Below, piece by piece: positions 1 through 7,142 of a stretch of 29,731 bases of DNA. The position numbers and the translations under genes were made by a program. How positions within the stretch are numbered: position 1 is the stretch's first letter; the number at the start of each line of letters is the position of its first letter. The DNA lies in the NCBI GenBank assembly GCA_041484845.1, contig JBGPIK010000030.1, positions 1 through 29,731 of the forward strand. The letters run 5' to 3'. The notes beneath the pieces were generated by a model. That model did not search any database. It had not been told where the DNA came from and worked only from the letters and a program-made list of their open reading frames with translations. This stretch comes from JBGPIK01 sp041484845. GTDB taxonomy: Bacteria; Desulfobacterota; Binatia; UBA9968.

Positions 1-637
1 AGAGGCGCGCCACGGCTTCGGTCTTGGTTTGTCGGAGGAGTTCGTTCTTCCCTCCGTGACGTAAAAAGTAGATCCGTGTCAGCGGCGCCCTCGAAGGGTC
101 GGCGAGCCCGGCCTCGCCATGCCAGGGCGTACCGTACATCCAGTTTGTGTCGTCCATTTTACGCAGCACAATGCGATCATCGCTAAGAATCTTCACCCCT
201 CTTTCACGCTGCCACAGTCTGGCCATGGTCGTCTTCCCGGCGCCCGACTGCCCGACGAATAGATGCCCGTCACCCTTGGCATCGACGACGCCGCAGGAAT
301 GGACTTCTGTGCCTCTACCCTGCGCCAAAAGATGCATCAACAATAACTCATCCAGGGGATACTCCAATGCGTATGGCACTCGGCCGGTGGCGAAATAAGG
401 ACGATGAAGGGCCACTTCCCCGGAGCTAAAATCAGAATTAAGGCAGGCTTCCTTGTATGGCGCTAGGCCGAAGGCTGCGGCGTGAAAACGAAAACGATGA
501 CAGCCCCCGTCAACATACAATTTCCAGACTCCACCGGAATCGAAAGTAATCTTGCCGCCGTTAAGCCTGGATAAATCACTCCAGGCCGCCCGGATTCGCA
601 CATCGGGATCGGCTCCGCTAACCACGAATTTTTCCAT
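1..637 (-). CDS. HPr-kinase-like serine kinase of a peptide-modification cluster (C-terminus beyond window)
   Basis: Reading leftward from the ATG at 637 gives 212 residues, open to the window edge. A P-loop GQSGAGKTT lies at about residues 129-137 and LSDDR at about 151-155, the arrangement of HprK/P-type kinases and of the HprK-like kinases found beside PqqD and radical SAM genes. The family normally has a further C-terminal part, which is off the window. The start is uncertain. The frame stays open upstream to about 761 and encodes SINIADITIALATDDPG, which looks like the true family N-terminus, but no ATG, GTG or TTG exists there before an in-frame TAA. Either translation starts at 637, or a rarer codon (ATT, CTG) is used, or the gene has lost its start. 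Context suggests phosphorylation of the neighbouring precursor peptide; PadeK-type HprK homologues phosphorylate the C-terminal serine of some lasso precursors. Family call is strong; substrate is inference. Confidence 0.82.
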   Translation of the reverse strand, partial: MEKFVVSGADPDVRIRAAWSDLSRLNGGKITFDSGGVWKLYVDGGCHRFRFHAAAFGLAPYKEACLNSDFSSGEVALHRPYFATGRVPYALEYPLDELLLMHLLAQGRGTEVHSCGVVDAKGDGHLFVGQSGAGKTTMARLWQRERGVKILSDDRIVLRKMDDTNWMYGTPWHGEAGLADPSRAPLTRIYFLRHGGKNELLRQTKTEAVARL

Positions 638-777
638 TGTGCCTTGAATCTGCGGTTCCAGCCCTGGGTCATCGGTGGCGAGAGCTATTGTGATATCAGC
701 AATGTTAATAGAAAGCGTACAAACGTCCTTTGTCTGGAAGTAAAGATTTCTGACTGGGCAAATGTTCGGTTAGGAGC

Positions 778-807
778 GGCCACGCTGCGCAGCGCAGGAG
801 TGTGGCC
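778..807. repeat. GGCCAC...GTGGCC palindrome
   Basis: GGCCAC at 778-783 and GTGGCC at 802-807 are inverted repeats. They enclose a second palindrome, GCTGCGCAGC, at about 784-793. It lies upstream of the kinase frame. No T-run follows on either strand, so it is not a clear intrinsic terminator. Confidence 0.5.
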
Positions 808-877
808 TGAATCAAAGGAAGCGCGTAATTGGAAAAAGCGGTATCACTCTTTGCATTTGGCTTGGCTCAATGAACTA

Positions 878-1056
878 CCTCGCAGCAAGCTACGGGATAT
901 CAGAACATAGCGGTGAGATGTTGTCCCAACGGCGTCACCCCCGAATGTTTTAATCGGGGGTCCAGGTTCGGTCTCGCCTGGATTCCCGATAGAAGCATTC
1001 GGGAATGACGGACTCTAAGAGGTCTGGAATAGCTCATTACGCAGCAAGCTGCGAGG
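878..1056. repeat. Multi-stem palindromic intergenic element
   Basis: The ends are a perfect 9-bp inverted repeat, CCTCGCAGC (878-886) and GCTGCGAGG (1048-1056). Inside, CGTCA (933-937) and TGACG (1006-1010) bracket three stem-loops: ACCCCCGA/TCGGGGGT (937-961), TCCAGG/CCTGGA (961-982) and ATTCCCGA/TCGGGAAT (982-1006). CGCAGC-AA-GCTGCG lies at 1040-1053. This is a cloverleaf-like REP or MITE-type element. It fills most of the 456-base gap between the precursor peptide gene and the kinase start. I see no gene in that gap. Confidence 0.7.
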
Positions 1057-1093
1057 AATCGACCCACAGAGATTGACGCTTGCTGGTTCGCAT

Positions 1094-1264
1094 TCAAGAC
1101 CCTACAGAGCTGCATACCGATACCCCACAATCACCTCCAACCGGCCCACCGGAACCTGACGTCTTACAGGTTCCCAACACAGCCTCTTCAGGTCTCAACA
1201 GAACTCGGCGCAGCTCCGGCTTCTTGTAAATTTTCTTCGGTTGCTGCGCGTCTCGCTCTTCCAT
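1094..1264 (-). CDS. RiPP-type precursor peptide, 56 aa
   Basis: An ATG at 1264 opens a 57-codon frame ending at TGA (1094-1096). It is too short for usual ORF cut-offs. The N-terminal half is charged and leader-like (MEERDAQQPKKIYK, then KPELRRVLLRPEEAVLG). The rest is a small-residue, Cys/Gly/Ser-rich tail that starts GTCKTSGSGG and ends DCGVSVCSSVGS, with cysteines at 33, 46 and 51 and a C-terminal serine. The KPELRRV...PEEAVLG(x)CKT block resembles small peptides I know from loci with PqqD, radical SAM and HprK-like genes. AGGGG lies about 9 bases upstream of the ATG. The gene is 47 bases downstream of the radical SAM stop, so it is probably third in the same transcript. Role inferred: leader bound by the PqqD/RRE protein, core modified by the radical SAM enzyme and perhaps phosphorylated. 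The modification and mature product are unknown. Confidence 0.8.
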   Translation of the reverse strand: MEERDAQQPKKIYKKPELRRVLLRPEEAVLGTCKTSGSGGPVGGDCGVSVCSSVGS

Positions 1265-1311
1265 GAATTCAATCCCCTATTGTTAACCTACACGAGCGAC
1301 CGATTTCTCAA

Positions 1312-2616
1312 CTACGGCCGAGAAGCCTCCAGACCACATGAAGAGCAACCTCCGCTAGAGCAGCCCGAATCTAAACGGACTACGGCTTTATTCGCTTGCG
1401 GTAAAAAACTTTTGTCCTCGCTTGAGCCGAACTCTATTCTTTGCTCGCTTATAGCGCGCCTAAGGGTCACGAGCGAGCGCATTGATTCTTCGTATCCTTT
1501 GCCGCCTTCGCAGTATTCGCATTCGCCGTGGGGAGGAACCTCAATGTCGATCGCGCGACTCCGCAGATGCGCCACCTGACAAAGAAAATCCACCGGCGCC
1601 TCTGGGTCGCCGTTTTCCAATTCGCCGTTAGCAGGGCACATGCCGCACATCGCTTTGATTTGACATTGTACGCACTTGGTTAATCGCGTGATCTTTTTCC
1701 GCCGAATCTTCGCAAGAAAGCTTTCCCAACCCTCGCGAAAACTCCCGTGCCGCAAATCATAGGTGTCGAAGTGAGAAAGAACGCAAATGCTCATCTTTCC
1801 CTGAGGGTCGATGGCAAAAGCATTGACCCCGCCGCCGCAATGGTAGACCTGATCGCTTTGATCCGGGGAGTGGACGGGGCCGTTGAACTGCTTAGCAAAC
1901 TTCTGCCACTCGGCCACGCGCTTGGAGTCGCGCAGATCGAGTTCGACAAGCGCCTCAGGCTTGAGGCGCACCCCCAGCGGGCTTGAGGAGCAGTCGATCC
2001 TCGGATTGATCATGGCGTCAAACTTGAACTCCAATCCTAATTCTTCTTCCGCAAACCTCTTCATATCCCAGATTTCATGTTGATTGGTGGTGACGGCCAC
2101 GGTTTTAAGTTTGAGCGGCAGGCCGCGCTCTTTGAGCAGATGGATCCCGCGCAGGCACCGTTCATAGGAACCGGATATTCCGGTCAGCCGTTCGTATGTC
2201 TCCTTGGTGCGTCCGTAGAGCGTGATCTCAATGGCAAAGGGGCGCCACTCGACCAGAGTGTCTGCGACCGCGGGCGTAACCATCGTGCCGTTGGTGAACA
2301 GGGTGATGAGCAAACCCTTGCGCTTGGCGTAAGTGTAGATCTGGAGAAAATCTTTTCGCGCAAAGATCTCCCCGCCCGTGTACAAAAGCCAGAGGCAACC
2401 GGCCTCGGTGATCTCATCGAGCAAGCGGCAGTGCTCCTCATACGTGAGCTCGCTGAGCCGAGCCGCCCGATCTCCCATCGGCAGGTTGTTGTAACAATGC
2501 GCGCAGGTCAGAGGACAACGCCTCGTCACCTCAATGGTCCCGGTAATGGGCACCCGTTGATTCTCGACCTTTTGGTGCAGCGCTAAACTGAACTCGCCGT
2601 AACTCTGTGTTTGCAT
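1312..2616 (-). CDS. Radical SAM/SPASM peptide-modifying enzyme
   Basis: A 434-aa protein. The radical SAM [4Fe-4S] motif CPLTCAHC (Cys34, 38, 41) is followed by a YTGGE segment. The C-terminal half holds a SPASM-type auxiliary-cluster cysteine set (YHCGGGVNAFAIDP...SICVLS, then CVQCQIKAMCGMCPA and FLCQ). Such PqqE/anSME-like enzymes modify ribosomal peptides or protein side chains by 5'-deoxyadenosyl-radical chemistry. The protein ends in an extra Cys-rich tail (GECEYCEGG, then CSSGGCSSCG near the last residues) that the core fold does not need. The start at 2616 follows the PqqD stop by 3 bases, with AGGGA about 10 bases upstream inside the pqqD end, so the two are translationally linked. 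Expected partners are the PqqD-like protein as leader carrier and the 56-aa peptide as substrate. The exact reaction cannot be read from the sequence. Confidence 0.93.
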   Translation of the reverse strand: MQTQSYGEFSLALHQKVENQRVPITGTIEVTRRCPLTCAHCYNNLPMGDRAARLSELTYEEHCRLLDEITEAGCLWLLYTGGEIFARKDFLQIYTYAKRKGLLITLFTNGTMVTPAVADTLVEWRPFAIEITLYGRTKETYERLTGISGSYERCLRGIHLLKERGLPLKLKTVAVTTNQHEIWDMKRFAEEELGLEFKFDAMINPRIDCSSSPLGVRLKPEALVELDLRDSKRVAEWQKFAKQFNGPVHSPDQSDQVYHCGGGVNAFAIDPQGKMSICVLSHFDTYDLRHGSFREGWESFLAKIRRKKITRLTKCVQCQIKAMCGMCPANGELENGDPEAPVDFLCQVAHLRSRAIDIEVPPHGECEYCEGGKGYEESMRSLVTLRRAISEQRIEFGSSEDKSFLPQANKAVVRLDSGCSSGGCSSCGLEASRP

Positions 2617-2619
2617 GAT

Positions 2620-2931
2620 TTATAGTCCCTGGGAGCTTTCGGTCGCCGCGGCAGCAGGTCGAATCAGACCGGCCGCCTGGAGGGCATCAAGGAACTCATG
2701 CACGTCTTTTGTGGCTTGCTCGTCTCCGACTTCGTACGATTCGCGCACAGCCGCAACAATCCGTTCAACGGCCGTCTGCCCGTCAATCAGTTTCCAGATC
2801 AGGCTGCCAACCTCATCCGTAGAATAGATCGATTCGAGATCTACCACATGGGTCCGAACAGGGACGATGATGGTCTCGTTGGCAATAGACCGCGTTACCA
2901 GATCGCTCTCTTTCACATAATGCAATGGCAT
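2620..2931 (-). CDS. PqqD family protein (RiPP recognition element)
   Basis: 103 aa from ATG 2931; a GTG at 2949 would add six residues. AGGAA sits about 8 bases upstream of the ATG, which favours 2931. The sequence shows the PqqD pattern: early beta strands (IIVPVRTHVVDLES), the loop/helix segment YSTDEVGSLIWKLIDGQT, and a helical C-terminal part with regularly spaced hydrophobics (VHEFLDALQAAGLI). PqqD proteins bind the leader of a precursor peptide and present it to the radical SAM enzyme encoded next to them. This is the first gene of the minus-strand cluster, separated from the exopolysaccharide operon by about 700 bases. I found no convincing promoter or second precursor gene directly upstream. 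Confidence 0.9.
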   Translation of the reverse strand: MPLHYVKESDLVTRSIANETIIVPVRTHVVDLESIYSTDEVGSLIWKLIDGQTAVERIVAAVRESYEVGDEQATKDVHEFLDALQAAGLIRPAAAATESSQGL

Positions 2932-3635
2932 TGCTTCGTTCCTGGTCACTGGCGCGGTTCACACGCATTTCCCGCTGCCTCGGTTCATGGTTGCATGGTC
3001 GCCGCGGTCAATGGGTACTGATGCGTTTCTGAGCAGCGTATGATTGCGCCATCTATCAAAATTCATTCGACACTGCAACGCTAGTAACTATTGCCGCCCC
3101 GAGCTGCTAGGGGAAGAGGTCGGACACCAGAGATCAGAGATCAAAGAGTAGAAAGCAGAAAGAAGAAAGTAGAAATAAGCCACGGAAGGCCCGGAGGTCA
3201 GACGTCGGAAAGAACATTGCGGATTGCTGAATGCGAATTTATCGAACCCGACGTCAGAGATCGGCTTTACAGCATTCTAGCTTCCCAGCGGTCTAGCAGA
3301 AACAGAGGTCAGAAGTCGGAGGTCGGGGCAAGGAGGCTGACATTAAAAACCCACTAGGCATGCTTCCGCCCCTATTGCATTTGCGCAGCACGCGAGTAAG
3401 CCACTGATGGTCCAATGTTTCGGCGAGACAGGCTGTATTACGATGCAGCCTATCTCGCAATTGTTACACTAACGTTAGTACCCAATAAAGAGCAAGGAAC
3501 TTTTGCCTTTGCCACATCCGGTCGCATCAATCTGGCGCCAAAACACAGCGCTGCAATCTTGCACTTTGATTTGATTGCAAGCCCGATGGTGACATGACTC
3601 ACAAACGAATCTCAACCATGGGTAGCTGAAGCCGT
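2932..3635. other. Intergenic region with degenerate heptamer repeats, no gene seen
   Basis: This stretch separates the peptide cluster from the polysaccharide operon. Degenerate TCAGAGA/AGAAAGT-type heptamers occur at about 3115-3180, and again at about 3265-3340 next to a worn copy of the GCTGGGAA-type octamer. The rest has no frame I recognise. Transcripts of both flanking operons run leftward, so a terminator for the upstream one and a promoter for the downstream one should lie here. Confidence 0.6.
3423..3458 (-). other. Long stem-loop, possible transcription end of the polysaccharide operon
   Basis: GCGAGACAGGCTG (3423-3435) is opposed by CAGCCTATCTCGC (3446-3458). On the minus-strand transcript the one mismatch becomes a G-U pair, giving a 13-bp stem with a 10-base loop. 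It lies about 180 bases after the polymerase stop codon. No U-tract follows, so it is not a classical intrinsic terminator; an RNA-stabilising or Rho-assisted end is possible. Confidence 0.45.
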
Positions 3636-6600
3636 TTACCCCTCTTGCTTCTTATTCTGCGCCACCTTCGCCCTCAACGCTTCATAACCTTGCCGATATC
3701 CTTGAACTTCCGGCGCAAGCTCCATGGCCCGTTTATAGGCGGCTTCCGCCGCAGCGAAGCGATATTGCCGTTCCTCGGCTAGCGCCAGTTGATAAAAAAC
3801 GGCGGCGGCAGGATTGATTTCGACGTAGCTTCTGAAGTAATAGGCAGCCCGATCGAGATTGTTTTCCTGAAAGTAGAGATTAGCCAGGCGAAGGAGAGTT
3901 TCGGTGGACGTCGAACGGACGTCAAGAACCGCGAGCAGAGTCGCTTTCGCTTCATCGCCAAAGCCTAATCTCTGCGCGGTTTCCGCCAGTGAATAATAGT
4001 CACGTAACGTCTGTTGTCCGTCTCCTTCTCCGGTTCGGAGCGCCTCTTTGGCCTTGGCCAAAGCTTTTTTTGCTTCGTCCAGCGCTCCGGCTTTGTGTGT
4101 GGCTTCGGCGAGCGCTAGATAAAGCTCAAAAGCCGGAGCGCCGTTTTTCAGTCCCTCGGATATGGTTTTACTGATGCCGCCAGTTTCTTTGCGCGGCCCA
4201 TAGATCATCGTCGCGAGCAATTGATACGAACGTGGATCTTTAGGGTTCCGCGCAGCGGCTTTGCGCAAAAGCGCCTCCGCGTCCTTATCGTCGCCGGCCT
4301 TCAAATAACCGGCGGCCGCTTCGATGAAAAGATCTGCGCTTACACTCGCGTCTCTCGCGCGGTCCGCAGCCTCTTCGTAAAGCTTCCCTTGATCAGCAAA
4401 ACGTTCGGTGGCGCCATAGAAGGCGGCGAGACTGTCCATCGCTTCCGGATATTCCAGAGCGTTGGCCTTCTTAAAGCCGCTCTCCACGGCATTTTTTTCT
4501 GCCGGTGACAACCAGGGCAGCAGGCGACCGTTCAAGTAATAATGCACCGCAAATGAAGGCGCGTTTAAAACCGACCGGGTCACTTCGCTCAAGCCCTCCG
4601 CCGGCTTGCCGGCGCCTAATAGCATACGAGCGTATTGATCGCGGATGTAGGGATCAGTGGGGTTGAGCCAGAGTGACGCGCGCAATTGGGCGAGTTGCCA
4701 GTCGAGCTGTGTGTTTTCTTCCGACAACCGCAACAGATAAAGATGCGGCGTGGATAGAGCCGGATGAGCCAGAATCATCTCGTTGGCTTCGGCAAGCGTG
4801 CCGGGCATTTTGAGACTGTAAGGATACGGCGTCATCTCCTGCCGAACGGCCGCCACGATTAAGAATGCGGACAAAGCGCATATAGCGTAAGGGGTGAACC
4901 GCGAGACCCTGACCACTGACCACTGACCACTGACGACCGACTTCTGACCTCTGACGTCTGACCTCTGATCTCTACTTCGTAACCCCTGCTCCCTGCTCCC
5001 TGCTGCGATCCGCACTGCGATCGCTAGTAGTAGCGTAAAGAGGAAAGCGTTGGCCGGGATCTGCAAGTTGAAATCGAATAATTCATGAAAGGTCATGGTG
5101 CCTAAGGCGGCGAGGAGCATGGCCACAAGAGCTTTCGATCGAGCATCATCGGAGGACTGGCTCAGGTGAGCCAAGAGTCCTTTTCCTGCGTTGAAGAAAA
5201 ACAGCAGTAGTAAAAGAAAGCCGACGACTCCGGTTTCAGCCAGAAGCTCGAGATAGTCATTGTGCGCCTCGCGAAAGAATATCGGCGTCCAGGGCGCCCT
5301 CTGATAGCGTTGGTATAAATCTTGCCACGAGCCCAGACCCACTCCGAGGAAGGGAAAATCCGAAACCATTTTGAACGTGTCTCGCCACATAACCGCGCGG
5401 CCGGCAAATCCCATGTCTTCGGTTACGGTCTCGTGCAAACGGCTATCGACCTCCTGCCTTCCTCCCGGTCCGACAAAGAAGAGACCGACAATCAGTAAAA
5501 TAGCGACAGCCAAGAGCGAACCACGCAGCACAAGCACTTTTTTCGTCGCGCTATGGGGCCGCGATTCTTCTTCCGCGCGCCCTGGAAACATCCAAAACAA
5601 TAGCGCGATTCCCAGAATAGCGCTCATCCATCCGCTGCGCGACAAACTCAACAGGCTTGAAGTAAACGCAACCACCGCGATCAAGCTGAAGAAAATTTTC
5701 GCGGCAAGCTGCGATTCCTTGCTGAAAATATGCCGGCTGTAAATCACAAGGCCAAGAGCCAGAGGCAAAATCAAGGCAAGGTAATTGGCAAAGTGATCCG
5801 GATTGATAAAGGGTCCCGATGCGCGGAGATCCCCGGCCCCACCGCCAGTACCCCAATCGTACGGGATAAAAAACCAGAGAATTTTGCCATTCCAGGTGAA
5901 ACGCTGGATAAAACCAACCACAGCGACGATCAGCCCCGAGAAGGTGACGACTATCAACATTAAACGTGACCACTGATCTCTGACTGCTGACTGCTGACCA
6001 CCGACCACTGACCACGGACTACTGACTGCTGACCACGGACCACGGACCACCGACCACCGACCTCTGACCGCTGACTTCCGACCACCGACCACTGACCTCT
6101 GACCGCTGATCTCTGACCTCTGACCTCTGACCTCTGAGAAGGGATACAGCAACACCAGAAAGAACAGCGCGGCGTAAGAAGCAAACTTGAGAAGGTCCGA
6201 TCGAGTCCGAGAAGGGGCGAGAGAGAGGGGAAGCCATCTTTGGGAAAAACCGTCAGGCGTGAGGCGTGAGGCGTCAGGCGGGGGAATTTCGGATTGCGGA
6301 TTGCGGATTGCGGACTGCGGATTTGAACTACCATCTGACCTCTGTTCCCTGCCGCTTTGCGCTTTGCCCTTTGCGCTTTGCTCTCCCTGCTCCGTGCTCC
6401 CTGCTCCCTGCTCAAACGGAACCGGCACGCCGGAGTTGACCTCGTCGGGTGTTGGCAGAATGACCGGGGGAATTTCGGATTGCGGATTGCGGATTGCGGA
6501 TTTGAACTGACCTCTGATCTCTGACTTCTGATCTCTGACCTCTGACCTCTGGCTTACTGGGGGAATTGCGGATTGCGGATTGCGGATTGCGGATTTGAAC

Positions 6601-7142
6601 TGACCTCCGATCTCTGATCTCTGTTCCCTGCTCGCCGGCTGGGAAGCTGGAATGCTAGGAAGCTGTTCTCTGATCTCTGACGTCTGACCTCTGACCTCTG
6701 ACTTCTGTTCTCTTCCACCCTGCTCCGTGCTCCCTGCTCCCTGCTGTATTCCCTCCGTCCACCCCGGCAAACTGTGCGTGTACAGCTCGAATGTTGAGGG
6801 CGACAACAGACGGATCAGTCCCGGCGGGAGTGACAGAAGCTGAAAGAGAACGAAAACAAAAAAGAGAAAAAGCGGGATTAAAAGACCACGGACTACGGTG
6901 GGCTGACCTCTGACGTCTGACGTCTGACCTCTGCTCTCTGTTCTCCCCGCCCCCTGCTCCCTGCTCCCTGCTATCAGGAGCCTGACCATCCATACGATGA
7001 GCAGGAAAAAAATGACCGCTTCCATGAACGCGAACGCCCATGGATGAACCGAACCGAAAGCCAGCGGCGTAAAGAGGATGAGAAAACCCAGACCCGCGAT
7101 TACGACGCGGTCACACCATTTAATCACGTTAGCTAAAGGCAA
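3636..7142 (-). CDS. O-antigen ligase/Wzy-like polymerase with C-terminal TPRs, expanded by repeats
   Basis: 1168 aa, inner-membrane protein. N-terminal helices (about 14-58, 87-110, 320-334) are followed by the ligase-like core: GPFINPDHFANYLAL (about 443-457), SLSRSGW (about 499-505) and REAHNDYLELLAETG (about 624-638), the Wzy_C signature. After the last helices, residues from about 780 form TPR-like helices (for example LRLANLYFQENNLDRAAYYF). Such proteins join or ligate polysaccharide repeat units at the periplasmic face. Four blocks of low-complexity heptad sequence (about residues 59-86, 133-299, 336-392 and 714-750; some 290 residues) interrupt loops between helices without breaking the frame. 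There is no ATG at the beginning: TTG at 7142, or GTG at 7127, must serve, with no clear Shine-Dalgarno. It is the last gene of the export operon. Function call is strong; the effect of the insertions is unknown. Confidence 0.85.
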   Translation of the reverse strand: MPLANVIKWCDRVVIAGLGFLILFTPLAFGSVHPWAFAFMEAVIFFLLIVWMVRLLIAGSREQGAGRTESRGQTSDVRGQPTVVRGLLIPLFLFFVFVLFQLLSLPPGLIRLLSPSTFELYTHSLPGWTEGIQQGAGSTEQGGREQKSEVRGQTSEIREQLPSIPASQPASREQRSEIGGQFKSAIRNPQSAIPPVSQRSEVRDQKSEIRGQFKSAIRNPQSEIPPVILPTPDEVNSGVPVPFEQGAGSTEQGEQSAKGKAQSGREQRSDGSSNPQSAIRNPQSEIPPPDASRLTPDGFSQRWLPLSLAPSRTRSDLLKFASYAALFFLVLLYPFSEVRGQRSEISGQRSVVGGRKSAVRGRWSVVRGPWSAVSSPWSVVGGQQSAVRDQWSRLMLIVVTFSGLIVAVVGFIQRFTWNGKILWFFIPYDWGTGGGAGDLRASGPFINPDHFANYLALILPLALGLVIYSRHIFSKESQLAAKIFFSLIAVVAFTSSLLSLSRSGWMSAILGIALLFWMFPGRAEEESRPHSATKKVLVLRGSLLAVAILLIVGLFFVGPGGRQEVDSRLHETVTEDMGFAGRAVMWRDTFKMVSDFPFLGVGLGSWQDLYQRYQRAPWTPIFFREAHNDYLELLAETGVVGFLLLLLFFFNAGKGLLAHLSQSSDDARSKALVAMLLAALGTMTFHELFDFNLQIPANAFLFTLLLAIAVRIAAGSREQGLRSRDQRSDVRGQKSVVSGQWSVVRVSRFTPYAICALSAFLIVAAVRQEMTPYPYSLKMPGTLAEANEMILAHPALSTPHLYLLRLSEENTQLDWQLAQLRASLWLNPTDPYIRDQYARMLLGAGKPAEGLSEVTRSVLNAPSFAVHYYLNGRLLPWLSPAEKNAVESGFKKANALEYPEAMDSLAAFYGATERFADQGKLYEEAADRARDASVSADLFIEAAAGYLKAGDDKDAEALLRKAAARNPKDPRSYQLLATMIYGPRKETGGISKTISEGLKNGAPAFELYLALAEATHKAGALDEAKKALAKAKEALRTGEGDGQQTLRDYYSLAETAQRLGFGDEAKATLLAVLDVRSTSTETLLRLANLYFQENNLDRAAYYFRSYVEINPAAAVFYQLALAEERQYRFAAAEAAYKRAMELAPEVQGYRQGYEALRAKVAQNKKQEG
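4893..5003. repeat. In-frame heptamer array, block 4 of polymerase gene
   Basis: Plus-strand units CCACTGA, then CCTCTGA/TCTCTGA, then CCCTGCT. In the gene they encode RSDVRGQ- and WSVVRG-type heptads (residues about 714-750) between the last core helices and the next hydrophobic segment. Confidence 0.85.
5967..6137. repeat. In-frame heptamer array, block 3 of polymerase gene
   Basis: About 24 consecutive 7-bp units of the (C/T)(C/T)(A/G)CTGA / CCTCTGA type with little interruption. They translate on the minus strand into seven-residue repeats such as RSEVRGQ, RSVVGGR, WSVVRGP and QSAVRDQ (residues about 336-392). Confidence 0.9.
6246..6746. repeat. In-frame mosaic of several heptamer families, block 2 of polymerase gene
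   Basis: Contains, in order on the plus strand: GCGTGAG units, GCGGATT units, CTTTGCG units, CTCCCTG units, more GCGGATT, TCTCTGA units, a third GCGGATT run, then a GCTGGGAA octamer run (about 6630-6665), TCTCTGA and CTCCCTG again. It encodes about 167 residues, including the recurring NPQSAIR and REQRSEI heptads. Confidence 0.9.
6885..6968. repeat. In-frame heptamer array, block 1 of polymerase gene
   Basis: CCTCTGA/CGTCTGA and CTCCCTG units encode GSREQGAG- and RGQTSDV-type sequence at residues about 59-86, between the second and third hydrophobic segments. Confidence 0.85.

Noticed and set aside
900..1130. A 76-aa minus-strand protein
   Set aside because: It is mostly translated palindromic repeat and overlaps the precursor gene in another frame.
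2077..2586. A 169-aa plus-strand frame antisense to the radical SAM gene
   Set aside because: No family features and fully overlaps a gene with complete catalytic motifs.
3423..3458. Classical intrinsic terminator
   Set aside because: The stem is good but no T-run follows on either strand.
3415..3597. A 60-aa plus-strand peptide
   Set aside because: Overlaps a long stem-loop, has no ribosome site and matches nothing recognisable.
5967..6746. CRISPR array
   Set aside because: Units are 7-8 bp and directly tandem, without 25-40 bp repeats or unique spacers, and no cas genes are present.
5967..6746. Assembly artefact as the explanation of the repeats
   Set aside because: Cannot be excluded without reads, but units vary, several families recur at separate loci in both orientations, and the reading frame is kept across four blocks.
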